Below are positions 41,675 to 52,597 of a DNA stretch of 64,000 nt, piece by piece. Origin of the DNA: Micromonospora coriariae (GTDB taxonomy: Bacteria > Actinomycetota > Actinomycetes > Mycobacteriales > Micromonosporaceae). Where the stretch lies: positions 1,860,001 to 1,924,000 of the forward strand of contig NZ_LT607412.1 in assembly GCF_900091455.1 (NCBI RefSeq), read 5' to 3'. Made by a program: the position numbers and the translations under genes. Each line of letters opens with the position of its first letter. Within the stretch, counting starts at the first letter, position 1. Under the pieces are notes generated by a model, which saw only the letters and a list, made by a program, of their open reading frames with translations, was not told the DNA's origin and made no database searches.

Positions 41675-42649
41675 TCAGTCTGCCGGGCCACCGCCCGCGT
41701 CCGCATCCCCCTCTTCGGCCGCCAACGCCTCGACGGCCGCCTCCACCTCGCCGGCACGCCGCCGGGCCACGGTGACGGCCCGCTCGGCCGCCCGCCGGGC
41801 CAGCTTGGCCCGGCTGAGATCCTGCTCCGCCACCGCTCGCCGCCGCTCCAACTCGGCCAGTTCGGTCTCGATCCCGTCGAGCACGGCGGCGCCGTCCCGT
41901 TCCTGCCCGGTCGCCTCGGTCAACTCGGCCTCGGCCCGCTCCTGGTCGGTCCGGGCCCGGACCAGTTCCCGGTCCAGTGCCCGGCGCTGCCGCGCCCGCT
42001 CGGCCCGGGCCGCCCGCTGTGCCGCCCGCTCGGCGCGCTCCGCGGCCCGGTCGGTACGGGGCGCCTCCTCAGGTGCCGTCCGCTGGGCGCCGGGTCGGCG
42101 GGCCGGGCGTTTCTCGGCCCGCTCCTCGTCATCGCCGGTGACCAGCCGCAACTGCGGGCGGGGTACCTCGCCGAAGCCCGCGTAGCTGGCCGACCGCAGC
42201 AGACGCCCGGACCGGACCTGCTCGGCGACCTCGGCGTCGGAGAGCGCCGCGTTCAGGGTCGCCTCCACCTCGGCCAACGGCAGCTTGCCGGCCGACGGCG
42301 CGTCCGGCTCCGCCGCTGCGAGCTTGCGAACCTCGGCGACCAGCGCGCCGACCACCGCCCGGCGTTGCGCGGACAGCTCCCGGAGCCGGGGCCCACGCAG
42401 CTCCCGCTGGGCGGCCCGCAGCGCATCGGCGAGCTGAACCAGGTCGGCCACCAGATCGGGACGGTGGATGGCGAGCAGGTTCACCAGCCAGGCGGCCACC
42501 GTGGGTCGGCGCAGCCGGGCCAACTGCCGGGCGGTGGCCGGGTCGCCTGAGCGGCGGGCCTCGGCCACGGCGGCGTCCCGGGCGGCCACGAACCGCTCCG
42601 GTGGGGTGCGGTAGAGCTGCTGCACCAGCTCCGGGGAGGGGCCGGACAT
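41675..42649 (-). CDS. Long coiled-coil protein of unknown function
   Basis: A 324-residue protein. Residues ~1-165 form a helical N-terminal part with RRPTVAAWLVNLLAIHRPDLV (quoted part: RRPTVAAWLVNLLA) near 47, a pattern I have seen in actinobacterial proteins of unknown function. Residues ~180-310 are a strongly charged coiled coil (Arg/Ala/Glu heptads such as AAERAERAAQRAARAERAR). No catalytic motif is present. It starts 4 bp after the metallohydrolase gene, with GAGG upstream, in the same operon. A structural or scaffold role is a guess. Confidence 0.65.
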   Translation of the reverse strand: MSGPSPELVQQLYRTPPERFVAARDAAVAEARRSGDPATARQLARLRRPTVAAWLVNLLAIHRPDLVADLVQLADALRAAQRELRGPRLRELSAQRRAVVGALVAEVRKLAAAEPDAPSAGKLPLAEVEATLNAALSDAEVAEQVRSGRLLRSASYAGFGEVPRPQLRLVTGDDEERAEKRPARRPGAQRTAPEEAPRTDRAAERAERAAQRAARAERARQRRALDRELVRARTDQERAEAELTEATGQERDGAAVLDGIETELAELERRRAVAEQDLSRAKLARRAAERAVTVARRRAGEVEAAVEALAAEEGDADAGGGPAD

Positions 42650-42653
42650 GGCC

Positions 42654-43283
42654 TCAGACGTCCACCCGGCTACCGGGCTCCAGACGCTGGTACGCGGTGC
42701 CGGACAGCGCCGAGTACTGCCGGTTCAGCACGCCCAGCCCGGTGTCGTTGAGCAAGGCGTCGTGCAGCGCGTACGCGCGGCGCGGGGCGACGGCCCGGAT
42801 GAAGTCAACCACCTCGGAGAACTTCGACCAGGGAGCGTGGATCGGTGCGAAGAGCGTGTCGACCGGCGTCTCGTCCGGCACCACCAGGGCGTCGCCGGGG
42901 TGGTAGACGACGTCGTTGATCAGGTAACCGAGGTTGTCCACCACCGGGATGTCCGGATGGATCACCGCGTGTCTCCCGCCGTAGGCGCGGACGGCCACCC
43001 CGGCGGCGGTGAAGGACTCACCGACGGTGACCGGACGCAACGCCTCCGCCGCGTCGCCCAGGGTGCCGGCCAGCGAGGCGGGCCCGTGGATCGGGAACGG
43101 TCGCCTGTCGAGTTGCAGGCGCACCGCCGCCACGTCGAGGTGGTCGGGGTGTTCGTGGGTGATCAGCACCGCGTCCGCACCGTCCAACGCCGCGGGGTCG
43201 CTGAACACCCCGGGGTCGACGACGAGCACTCCCCCGTCGTGTTCCACGCGGATGCAGGAGTGGGCGTACTTGGTGAGCCGCAT
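42654..43283 (-). CDS. MBL-fold metallo-hydrolase (UlaG-like)
   Basis: A 209-residue metallo-beta-lactamase-fold hydrolase of the small UlaG-like class. KYAHSCIRVEHDGGVLVVDPG is the start (quoted part: HSCIRVEHDGGVLVVDPG), LITHEHPDHLD near 40 is the HxHxDH metal motif, and later ligands appear in YGGRHAVIHPD near 107 and VYHPGDALVVP near 126. GAGGAG lies about 6 nt before ATG 43283. It is first in the operon that continues with the coiled-coil, SCO6745-like and GNAT genes. The substrate is unknown. Confidence 0.88.
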   Translation of the reverse strand: MRLTKYAHSCIRVEHDGGVLVVDPGVFSDPAALDGADAVLITHEHPDHLDVAAVRLQLDRRPFPIHGPASLAGTLGDAAEALRPVTVGESFTAAGVAVRAYGGRHAVIHPDIPVVDNLGYLINDVVYHPGDALVVPDETPVDTLFAPIHAPWSKFSEVVDFIRAVAPRRAYALHDALLNDTGLGVLNRQYSALSGTAYQRLEPGSRVDV

Positions 43284-43397
43284 CGTGACTCCTCGATTAT
43301 CGAATCGTGACGTCCTCAGCGCAGTCTGCCGGAACCAGCCGACGAGCGCGCCGCGTCCGAGGTATCGCCACACCGGCTGACGACGATGGGAGCGGGG

Positions 43398-44339
43398 ATG
43401 GACGAACGGACGGGACGGCGCCGCGGCGCACTGCTGGCGGCAACGGCACTGGCTGCGGTGCTCGGGTTGACCGGGTGCGGCGCCGGCGACAGCGGATCAC
43501 GGGACGCGGCGGACACGGCGGCCGAGGCACCGGCGGCGAACGGCGGCGCGGCGGACAAGGACAGCGCCGCCGGAGCACCGGGGGCCGCCGGAGCCGGCGC
43601 TCCGGACCTGCGGGTAGACCAGCGGGCGATCATCTACACCGGAACGATGCGGGTCCAGGTGGACGATGTGGACCGCGCCGCCCGCGAGGTCGCCGCCGCG
43701 GTCACCCGCGCGGGTGGCTTCATCGGCGGTGACCAGCGGCGCAGCGCCGAGGCCGACGCGGTCGCGGAGTTGCAGCTGCGGGTGCCGGCACCGAAGTTCG
43801 CCGGCGTGGTGGATGAGGTCGCGCAGCTCGGCAAGCAGCAGAGCCGGGAGATCAGCACCCAGGACGTCACCGAGGAGACCGTCGACCTGGACGCCCGGAT
43901 CATCAGTCAGCGGGCCCGGGTGGACAGCGCCCGCCGGCTCCTCGCCCGAGCCACCTCGATCACCGACCTGGTCTCGCTGGAGAACGAGCTGGGTCGCCGC
44001 GAGGCCGACCTGGCGTCGCTGGAGGCCAAGAAGCGGCGGCTGGCCGACCTGACCGCCCTCTCCACGATCACCGTGTCGCTGGCCGGGCCGGCGGCCAAGA
44101 CCCCCGAGGAGAAGACCGAGATCGGCTTCCTGGTCGGGCTGGAGGGCGGCTGGAAGGCGTTCGTCGCCTCGCTGACCGTCCTGCTCACCGTGCTCGGCGC
44201 GCTGCTGCCCTGGCTGGTGGCGCTCGGCGTACCGCTGGCGTTGCTGCTGGTGCTGCTGCGCCGGCGGAGGAAGACCCCGGCCCTGGTCGCTCCGGTCAGC
44301 GCACCGCCGCCAGTGCCCTCAGCGCGGTCTGCACCATGA
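43398..44339 (+). CDS. DUF4349 lipoprotein
   Basis: A 313-residue exported lipoprotein. The signal peptide ends with the lipobox LTGC (Cys near residue 25), followed by an Ala/Gly/Asp-rich spacer. The DUF4349 domain (~72-225) includes IIYTGTMRVQVDDVDRAAREV, QLRVPAPKF and a coiled-coil hairpin (LENELGRREADLASLEAKKRR), and a C-terminal membrane helix (~255-285) with an RRRRK anchor follows. The family's role is unknown. ATG 43398 has a GGAGCGGGG site; ATG 43386 is four codons longer. The last 44 bp overlap the end of the convergent amidohydrolase gene. Confidence 0.85.
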   Translation: MDERTGRRRGALLAATALAAVLGLTGCGAGDSGSRDAADTAAEAPAANGGAADKDSAAGAPGAAGAGAPDLRVDQRAIIYTGTMRVQVDDVDRAAREVAAAVTRAGGFIGGDQRRSAEADAVAELQLRVPAPKFAGVVDEVAQLGKQQSREISTQDVTEETVDLDARIISQRARVDSARRLLARATSITDLVSLENELGRREADLASLEAKKRRLADLTALSTITVSLAGPAAKTPEEKTEIGFLVGLEGGWKAFVASLTVLLTVLGALLPWLVALGVPLALLLVLLRRRRKTPALVAPVSAPPPVPSARSAP

Positions 44340-45555
44340 CGCGTACGCCGGCCGGGATGGCGCCCTCGTCCACGTCGAAGGACGCGCGGTGCAGGTCGAC
44401 GTTGGGGCCGGAACGGCCCACGCCGAGCCGGGCGAGGGCGCCGGGGACGTACTCCAGGTACCAGGAGAAGTCCTCGCCGCCCATGCTCTGCGGCGTCTCG
44501 GCGATCCCGTCCGGGCCGAGCGCGGCGGCGGTGGCGGCGGTCAGCACCTGGATGGCCCGCGCGTCGTTGCACACCGGCGGCCGCCCGCGCAGGTATTCCA
44601 GGTCGACCGTGGCGCCGGTCGGCGCGATCACGTCCCGGACGACCTGAGCCACGATCTTGGGAGCCTGTTCCCAGGTGTCGCGGTCCATCACCCGCAGGGT
44701 GCCGGAGGCGGACGCCTCGGAGGGGATGACGTTGTAGCGGGTGCCGGCCGAGGCGTGGCCGAAGACCAGCAGCAGCCCGCTGTTGGCCGGCACCCGGCGG
44801 CTGACCAGGGCCGGCACCTCGGTGATCAGCCGGCCGAGCGCGTCCACCAGGTCGACGGTCAGGTGCGGGCGGGCGGTGTGCCCGCCCGGGCCGCTGAGCC
44901 GGACGGTGACGTTGTCGGCCGCCGCGGTGATCGGACCGACCCGCAGGCCGACCCGACCCACCGGCAGGTTCGGGTCGCAGTGCAGCGCGAAGATCTGCAC
45001 CACGTCGTCCAGGCCGCCGGCCTCGATGACCTCCAGCGAGCCGCAGGGCAGGATCTCCTCGGCCGGCTGGAAGATGAGCCGGACCCGGCCGTCCAGCTCG
45101 CCGAGGTCGGCGAGCTGGGCCAGCAGCATGCCGACACCGAGCAGGATCGAGGTGTGCACGTCGTGCCCGCAGGCGTGGCAGACGCCCTGCACCGTGGACC
45201 GGTAGGGCACGTCCTTGGGGTCGTCCAGCGGCAGGGCGTCGATGTCGGCGCGCAGCGCGACGACCGGGCCGTCCGGGCGGCCGTTGACGTCGCAGATCAC
45301 GCCGTTGCCCTTGGGTAGCAGTCGCGGCTTCAACCCGGCCAGGGAGAGCTCCCGGGCGATCAGCGCGGCCGTCTCGAACTCGGTGCCGGAGAGCTCGGGG
45401 TGCGAGTGGATGTGACGGCGGGTGGCGATCAGCCCGGGTACCCGGAGCGCGAGGAGGTGGTCCAGGTCGCGGGGCAGGGGCTGGGACCCGGGCGGCAGCT
45501 CCGGCCAGGACGACGCCAGCTGGCTGCCGGTGGGCAGCGTCAACGCACTCGTCAC
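44296..45555 (-). CDS. M20 family amidohydrolase
   Basis: A 419-residue metal-dependent amidohydrolase (IAA-amino-acid hydrolase/hippurate hydrolase type). RRHIHSHPELSGTEFET near 43 is the family's N-terminal H-x-x-P-E signature, ALRADIDALPL near 94 holds a metal-bridging Asp, VCHACGHDVHTSILLG near 118 is the Cys/His metal site, and QPAEEILPCGS near 153 carries the catalytic Glu. GGEDFSWYLEYVPGA near 375 is the final ligand region. GTG 45555 matches the family N-terminus. An ATG at 45738 in the same frame has a perfect AGGAGGTGA ribosome site and would add 61 unusual residues, so the true start is open. Confidence 0.88.
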   Translation of the reverse strand: MTSALTLPTGSQLASSWPELPPGSQPLPRDLDHLLALRVPGLIATRRHIHSHPELSGTEFETAALIARELSLAGLKPRLLPKGNGVICDVNGRPDGPVVALRADIDALPLDDPKDVPYRSTVQGVCHACGHDVHTSILLGVGMLLAQLADLGELDGRVRLIFQPAEEILPCGSLEVIEAGGLDDVVQIFALHCDPNLPVGRVGLRVGPITAAADNVTVRLSGPGGHTARPHLTVDLVDALGRLITEVPALVSRRVPANSGLLLVFGHASAGTRYNVIPSEASASGTLRVMDRDTWEQAPKIVAQVVRDVIAPTGATVDLEYLRGRPPVCNDARAIQVLTAATAAALGPDGIAETPQSMGGEDFSWYLEYVPGALARLGVGRSGPNVDLHRASFDVDEGAIPAGVRVMVQTALRALAAVR

Positions 45556-46099
45556 GTCGAATTCTCGATCACTAGAGATGGATGGATCATCGGGAACAGC
45601 AGACAGCCTAGACCTCCGGCGGTGACGCTGCGCAACCTCGTTACGGTGATGATCAGACCGCACAGCGTCACGTATGCCCTGCTGAGGGCGCTCGGAGATG
45701 CGTGGGACAGCAGGTAGATCGCGGTCGAAGGCCGTCATCTGCCCCTCACCTCCTACAACGCGTAACCGATCTCGGCGGTCACGAATCCGGCGCCACTCGT
45801 GGCCCCGTGTTGCGAATTGTCGCATTAGTCGGGGTGATGAACTGACACTCCGACAATAAGCCGACCACGCTCCGCAACGGTCCGGAAAAGACGCTCACAC
45901 GCGCCGGTCCGCCATGACCGCACACGGTGTGCGTCAGCGATCACCCGGTCGGGGTACCCCCAAACCTGATGGACACACCCCGGACGCCGTCGGGGGCAAC
46001 GCCGCCCTCGGCCCGGCCGGTGGAGGATCCGCCTTCGACTGTAGCTCTGCCAGGGTCGAATAAACCCGCCCTGACCTGCGAGAACAGTCGGTCGGCCGA
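45556..46099. other. Intergenic region before the M20 gene
   Basis: A 544-bp stretch with no independent gene that I can support. It contains the in-frame ATG 45738 with an AGGAGGTGA ribosome site that may extend the M20 gene. Open frames in the rest lack start signals and resemble no family. Confidence 0.45.
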
Positions 46100-47683
<1,584 letters not shown>

Positions 47684-47689
47684 CCCCGG

Positions 47690-47695
47690 ATGGTA
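47690..47695 (-). promoter_or_regulatory. -10 box (leaderless) of acyl-CoA mutase gene
   Basis: TACCAT on the minus strand ends 6 nt before ATG 47683. Confidence 0.5.
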
Positions 47696-47850
47696 GGACG
47701 CCCGGGCGTGTCGTCGGGTGAGGGATACCGCACAGTGCGTCCCGACCTGTCGACAGGAGGTGAACGACAGGGCACGTTCCGTGGACTTCGATAAACGTCC
47801 GACGCGTCGGCTTTCGCATCGGGCGTCGGAACCAGCAAGATAGGGGGGTT

Positions 47851-49947
47851 GTGTCCCAGCCCCCCTCGATTTCCCCCGGTGGCTTTTCTGTGACTCAGAT
47901 CCCGACGTGGAGCGGCGGACAGGTAAGTCCCGCCAACGGACGAGCAGCGCCCGGCACCACAATTGGTGGCCGGTACTCGCTGCGGTCCTCGGTGGGCAAC
48001 GGCGGCATGGGTACGGTGTGGCGCGCCACAGACACACTGCTGCGCCGCGACGTGGCGGTGAAGGAGGTCGTCCTGCCCCCGGGGCTGGCCCCCAGCGACC
48101 GCGACGCCATGTACGAGCGCACGCTGCGCGAGGCCCGCGCCGCCGCCGCCATCCAGCACCCCGCGGTGGTGCAGGTGTACGACGTGGTCACCGAGGCCGG
48201 CCGGCCCTGGATCGTGATGGAGCTGCTGGACGCCCGCAGCCTCGCCGACATGGTGATCGAGGACGGGCCGGTCGCGCCCCGCGCGGTCGCCAAGATCGGC
48301 ATCGCGCTGCTCGGCGCGCTCGAGGTCGCGCACGCGATCGGCGTGCTGCACCGCGACGTCAAACCGGCAAACGTGCTGATCTGCACCGACGGGCGCTGCG
48401 TGCTGACCGACTTCGGGGTCGCCCGGATGCCCACCGACGTGCAGCTCACCACCCCCGGCATGGTGCTCGGCTCGCCGCACTTCATCTCGCCCGAGCGGGC
48501 CATGGGCCAGGAGTTCGGCCCGCCGAGCGACCTGTTCTCGCTGGGCGTGACGCTCTACACAGCGGTCGAGGGGCGGCCCCCGTTCGACAAGGGTGACCCG
48601 ATCGAGACCATGCACGCCGTGGTCGAGGACCCTCCCGCCCCACCGCAGCGCAGTGGCCCCCTGACCCGCGTGCTGATGGGCCTGCTCGAGAAGGACCCGG
48701 CCCGGCGGCTGGACGTGCACACGTCCCGGGCCATGCTGCGCGAGCTGCTCGCCGGCCCGCTGGGCAGCACCGCCACGGCTGTGCACTCGGTGACCGACCC
48801 GTACGCGGTGGTGCCGGTGCAGCAGCGCCCGGCACCCGTCGCCCCGCCGGCCCGGCCCGAGCCGAAGCCGGACAGCCAGATCGGCGGCCGGGCCATGCTG
48901 GCCCCGAACGAGTCCCTGAACGACCGCCTGGCGTCGCTGCGCCGGGGCGAACGCCCGCAGCCCGCCGACGCGGGCGGCACCACGGGGCTCGACGACACCA
49001 GCACCGACGCGCTGGCCGGCCCCCTGCACACGCCCACCGGCGCGATGCCCGTCTCCGGCCGACCCGCCACCGGGCGTACCTACGGCGGCCCGGCCGACGC
49101 CACCCAGCGGGTGGACGCCGGCGGATACCCGGACACCACCCAGCGGGTCAGCTACGGCAGCCGGCCCGACGCCACCCAGCAGGTCGGCTACGGCGGCGCG
49201 CCGGAGGCCACCCAACGCATCGGCGGCACGTACGGTGGCGGCAACCAGTGGTCGGTGCCGGGAACCGGCCAGCCCTGGGCCACGCCCGCGACGGCCGGCG
49301 GCGGGGCACTGGACAAGGTCCGCGCCACCGGAGGCCAACTGGTCACCACGGTCAAGGGTTGGCCGCGCAAGGTGCAGCTCGCCGCGGCCGGCGGACTGGC
49401 CTTGGTGCTGCTGCTCACCGTGGTCGCGCTGTCCAACGGCGACGACGAGCCCGCCCCGCGCGTCCCGCAGGCGCAGCCCACCGAGTCCGCCGCGGCCGGT
49501 CCAGCTCTGGAGACGCAGGAGCACACGGCCCGCGGCATCCAGATCATGGTGCCGAAGGGCTGGACCAAGGCCACCGGCGGCGTCTACTTCGACTACGTCG
49601 ACCCGGAGGACAATAGCCGGAAGGTGCGCGTCCTCACCGAGGATTTCAGCACCACCTCGATGCGCTGGGCCGAGGTCGCCGAGGGCGGTCTCAAGAAGGC
49701 GAAGTCGTGCCCCAAGCCGTACAACCGGGTCGCGATGGCCGAGAAGGACCTGGCCGGCAAGCCGGCCGCCGAGTTCGAGTACACCTGCGGCGAGGGCGAA
49801 ACGCAGCGGCACGGCATCTGGCGCGGCGTGGTCACCGAGGGCAAGGTCTACTCGTTCTACCTCACCTCGAACGACGCCAAGTTCGCGGAAAGCAAGCCGA
49901 TCTTCGACGAGATGGTGCGGACGTTCCAGCTCACCGGGGACGGCTGA
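47851..49947 (+). CDS. Receptor Ser/Thr kinase with 12-residue TQ repeats
   Basis: A 698-residue transmembrane kinase. The kinase domain (~40-300) has the loop [10 protein letters not shown], Lys71 (VAVKEV), catalytic Asp169 ([10 protein letters not shown]) and DFG Asp187. The linker contains four repeats exactly 12 residues apart, DATQRV, DTTQRV, DATQQV and EATQRI (Thr418, 430, 442, 454). A membrane helix (~509-527) follows, then an extracellular domain with [22 protein letters not shown] and two Cys. It has the same overall plan as the kinase at 16.1-18.1 kb. GTG 47851 has a run of G (AGGGGGG) 4 nt upstream. It is divergent from the mutase gene. Confidence 0.93.
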   Translation: MSQPPSISPGGFSVTQIPTWSGGQVSPANGRAAPGTTIGGRYSLRSSVGNGGMGTVWRATDTLLRRDVAVKEVVLPPGLAPSDRDAMYERTLREARAAAAIQHPAVVQVYDVVTEAGRPWIVMELLDARSLADMVIEDGPVAPRAVAKIGIALLGALEVAHAIGVLHRDVKPANVLICTDGRCVLTDFGVARMPTDVQLTTPGMVLGSPHFISPERAMGQEFGPPSDLFSLGVTLYTAVEGRPPFDKGDPIETMHAVVEDPPAPPQRSGPLTRVLMGLLEKDPARRLDVHTSRAMLRELLAGPLGSTATAVHSVTDPYAVVPVQQRPAPVAPPARPEPKPDSQIGGRAMLAPNESLNDRLASLRRGERPQPADAGGTTGLDDTSTDALAGPLHTPTGAMPVSGRPATGRTYGGPADATQRVDAGGYPDTTQRVSYGSRPDATQQVGYGGAPEATQRIGGTYGGGNQWSVPGTGQPWATPATAGGGALDKVRATGGQLVTTVKGWPRKVQLAAAGGLALVLLLTVVALSNGDDEPAPRVPQAQPTESAAAGPALETQEHTARGIQIMVPKGWTKATGGVYFDYVDPEDNSRKVRVLTEDFSTTSMRWAEVAEGGLKKAKSCPKPYNRVAMAEKDLAGKPAAEFEYTCGEGETQRHGIWRGVVTEGKVYSFYLTSNDAKFAESKPIFDEMVRTFQLTGDG

Positions 49948-49994
49948 GCCGGAGGGAACCGCCAGCGGTGATCGCCGCCGTGCTATCAAGAGGC

Positions 49995-51662
49995 ATGGCG
50001 GCGGACACCACTGACATCGACGACATTCGCGAACAAGCCCGGCGCTGGCTCGCCGACGACCCCGACCCGGTCAGCCGGGACGAGCTGACGGCGGTGCTGG
50101 ACCGGCTGCCGACGAGCGCCTCGGACCTGGCCGACCGGTTCGCCGGGCCGCTGACCTTCGGCACCGCCGGCCTGCGCGGCCCGTTGCGCGCCGGCCCGAA
50201 CGGAATGAACCTCGCCGTGGTCACGCAGGCCGCCGCCGGCCTGGTCGGCTGGCTCGCCGCCCAGGGCGGCACCGGCCCCCTGGTGATCGGGTACGACGCC
50301 CGGCACGGCTCCCGCCAGTTCGCCGAGCGGACCGCCCAGGTGGCCACCGGGGCCGGCCGGCCGGCGCTGCTGCTGCCCCGCCCGCTGCCCACCCCGGTGC
50401 TGGCGTACGCGGTGCGCCAGCTCGGCGCCGTGGCCGGAGTGATGGTCACGGCCAGCCACAACCCGCCGCAGGACAACGGCTACAAGGTCTACCTCGGTGC
50501 GGAGCTGGGCGGGGAGCTGGGCGCCGGAGCGCAGATCGTGCCACCGGCCGACGCCGGCATCGAGGCCGCCATCCGGGCGGTCGGCCCGCTGACCGAGGTG
50601 CCGCTGGGCCGGCCCGGCGACGTGCTCGGCGACGACCTCGTCGCCTCGTACGTCGAGCGGGCCACCGCGGTGATCGCGCCGGACGGGTCGCGGGACCTGA
50701 CGGTGGCGTACACCCCGCTGCACGGGGTGGGTGCCGCGGTGCTCACCGCCGCCTTCGCCCGGGCCGGGTTCCCGGTGCCCGGGGTGGTACCCGAGCAGGC
50801 CGAGCCGGACCCGGAGTTCCCGACCGTGTCGTTCCCCAACCCGGAGGAGCCGGGGGCGGTGGACCTGCTGATCGCGCTGGCCAACTCCACCGGCGCGGAC
50901 CTCGCCATCGCCAACGACCCGGACGCGGACCGCTGCGCGGTGGTGGTCCGTGACGGCGACACGGGCTGGCGGATGCTGCGCGGCGACGAGGTGGGCGCGC
51001 TGCTCGCCGACCACCTGATGCGTCGCGGGGTGACCGGGCTGTACGCCACCACCATCGTCTCGTCGTCGCTGCTGCGGGCGATGTGCGCGGCCCGGGGCCT
51101 GGCCTACGACGAGACGCTGACCGGTTTCAAGTGGATCGTCCGGGCGGGCGGCGGGAGCGCGCCGCTGGTCTACGGCTACGAGGAGGCGCTCGGCTACTGC
51201 GTCGCCCCGGACCACGTCCGGGACAAGGACGGCATCACCGCCGCGCTGACCGTGGCCGAGCTGGCCGCCGGCCTCAAGGCGCAGGGCCGCACGCTGACGG
51301 ACCGGCTGGACGAGTTGGCCGCCGAGTTCGGCGTGCACCACACCGACCAGCTCTCCGTCCGGGTGGACGACCTGCGGGAGATCGCCGAGGCGATGGCCCG
51401 GATCCGGGCGGCCACCCCGACCACGCTGCTCGGAGACCCGGTCGACAGCACCCAGGACCTGCTCCCCGAGGCGGACGTGGTGATCCTGCGCACCGGGGCG
51501 GCCCGGGTGGTGATCCGCCCCTCCGGGACCGAGCCGAAGCTCAAGGCGTACCTGGAGGTGGTGGAACCGGTCGTGGACGGTGACGTCCAGACGGCCCGTA
51601 GCCGGGCGGCGTCGGCCGTCACCGCGCTGCGCGCCGAGGTCAGCGCTGCTCTGGGCATCTGA
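49995..51662 (+). CDS. Phosphohexomutase (phosphomannomutase/phosphoglucomutase family)
   Basis: A 555-residue alpha-D-phosphohexomutase. TFGTAGLRGPLRAGPNGMN near 53 is the substrate loop, VMVTASHNPPQDNGYKVYL near 150 holds the phosphoserine (TASHNP), ANDPDADRCAVVV near 303 is the Mg-binding DPDADR and GYEEALGYCVAPDHVRDKDG near 395 the sugar-specificity loop (quoted parts within). The C-terminal phosphate site is VVIRPSGTEPKLKAYLE. The length is typical of actinobacterial PgcA/PMM-like enzymes. ATG 49995 lies 47 bp after the kinase gene. Glucose 1-phosphate or pentose phosphates are also possible substrates. Confidence 0.93.
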   Translation: MAADTTDIDDIREQARRWLADDPDPVSRDELTAVLDRLPTSASDLADRFAGPLTFGTAGLRGPLRAGPNGMNLAVVTQAAAGLVGWLAAQGGTGPLVIGYDARHGSRQFAERTAQVATGAGRPALLLPRPLPTPVLAYAVRQLGAVAGVMVTASHNPPQDNGYKVYLGAELGGELGAGAQIVPPADAGIEAAIRAVGPLTEVPLGRPGDVLGDDLVASYVERATAVIAPDGSRDLTVAYTPLHGVGAAVLTAAFARAGFPVPGVVPEQAEPDPEFPTVSFPNPEEPGAVDLLIALANSTGADLAIANDPDADRCAVVVRDGDTGWRMLRGDEVGALLADHLMRRGVTGLYATTIVSSSLLRAMCAARGLAYDETLTGFKWIVRAGGGSAPLVYGYEEALGYCVAPDHVRDKDGITAALTVAELAAGLKAQGRTLTDRLDELAAEFGVHHTDQLSVRVDDLREIAEAMARIRAATPTTLLGDPVDSTQDLLPEADVVILRTGAARVVIRPSGTEPKLKAYLEVVEPVVDGDVQTARSRAASAVTALRAEVSAALGI

Positions 51663-51695
51663 ACCCCACAGACCACCCCACCCGACAACACGTCC

Positions 51696-51825
51696 GCCCT
51701 TTGCTCTGCACCCGCGGAAGCGCCATGCACCTGCCGGTCGGTGGTGCCTGGACGGGTGCAGAGCAAAGGGCGCGCCGAACGGCCGGTGGTGCCTGGACGG
51801 GTGCAGAGCAAAGGGCACGCCGAAC
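51696..51825. repeat. 45-bp tandem repeat with facing inverted copy
   Basis: Two 45-bp units (51736-51780 and 51781-51825) differ at only two positions; a third, 10-bp start of a unit follows. Each contains GGGTGCAGAGCAAAGGGC, and an exact inverse of that 18-mer lies at 51696-51713. Either unit can therefore form an 18-bp perfect stem with the upstream copy. It lies between convergent genes and can act as a duplicated terminator. Confidence 0.75.
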
Positions 51826-51843
51826 GGCCGGTGGGCTCGACGG

Positions 51844-52521
51844 TCAGCGGCGCGGCCCGAGGGCCTGGTCGACGGCGCGGCCCAGGGCCGCGACGACCAG
51901 GCCCACCGACGGGCGTACCACGGAGTCGTCGATGCTCACCTCGCCGGAGAACCCGGCGCCGGTGGCAATCTCCTCCAGCCGGCGGCGAGCGTCGGCGGCG
52001 GCCTCGCCGCTGACCCCGAGGGCGGATTCCATCCGCAGCACCACAACGAGGGTGGCCAGCGCGGCGGTCCGCTCGTCCGGCGCCGCCGCGCCGGTCAGCG
52101 CCTCCGCCAGCCGCTGCCGGGTGTCCGCCTCCACGGAGGCGTCCACCACCGGGTAGCGGTGCACGTGGATGAAGCCCAGTTCGGTCTCGTCGATGTCCCG
52201 GACCACACCCTGCTCGCACAGGTCACCGAGGATCCGGTCCCGCAGTCCGTGCCGCAGGCGCTGCACCCACGAGGCCGGCGTGTGCGGGGTGTCGCCGGCG
52301 ATTCGGCCCAGCACCTCGTCGGCGACCCGCTCGCCGGTGGGCGTCGGGTCGACCACGGTCAGGGAACCGTCGGCGTACGCGATCCGGCCGGCCAGGGCCA
52401 GCTCGACCAGCACCGCGGCGGCCATGCCCAGGTCCAGGCTGATCCGCGGCATCGTCGCCTTGCCGGTCGTGTCGTCGTAGGCGAGGAGCAGCAGCTCCTC
52501 GGCGAGCGCAACACCAGTCAT
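51844..52521 (-). CDS. GPP34 (GOLPH3/VPS74-like) family protein
   Basis: A 225-residue helical protein of the GPP34 family. LAEELLLLAYDDTTGKATMP near the N-terminus (quoted part: EELLLLAYDDTTGKA), LDLGMAAAVLVELALAGRIAY near 29 and the winged-helix-like middle are the features of the family. The eukaryotic relatives bind phosphoinositides; the role in actinobacteria, where the family is common, is not established. A TACCGT box ends 8 nt before ATG 52521. The 45-bp tandem repeats follow its stop. Confidence 0.8.
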   Translation of the reverse strand: MTGVALAEELLLLAYDDTTGKATMPRISLDLGMAAAVLVELALAGRIAYADGSLTVVDPTPTGERVADEVLGRIAGDTPHTPASWVQRLRHGLRDRILGDLCEQGVVRDIDETELGFIHVHRYPVVDASVEADTRQRLAEALTGAAAPDERTAALATLVVVLRMESALGVSGEAAADARRRLEEIATGAGFSGEVSIDDSVVRPSVGLVVAALGRAVDQALGPRR

Positions 52522-52597
52522 GGCCGGAGACGGTAGCGGGTCCGCGCACCACCGCGTGCGGACCCGCCGGACCCGGCACCGACCGGGGGTGAACGAC

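Noticed and set aside
49707..49994. N-terminal extension of the phosphohexomutase gene into the kinase gene
   Set aside because: It is antiphase translation of the kinase's C-terminus; the homologous start is ATG 49995.
51736..51825. CRISPR-like array
   Set aside because: Only two directly abutting 45-bp units without unique spacers and no cas genes.
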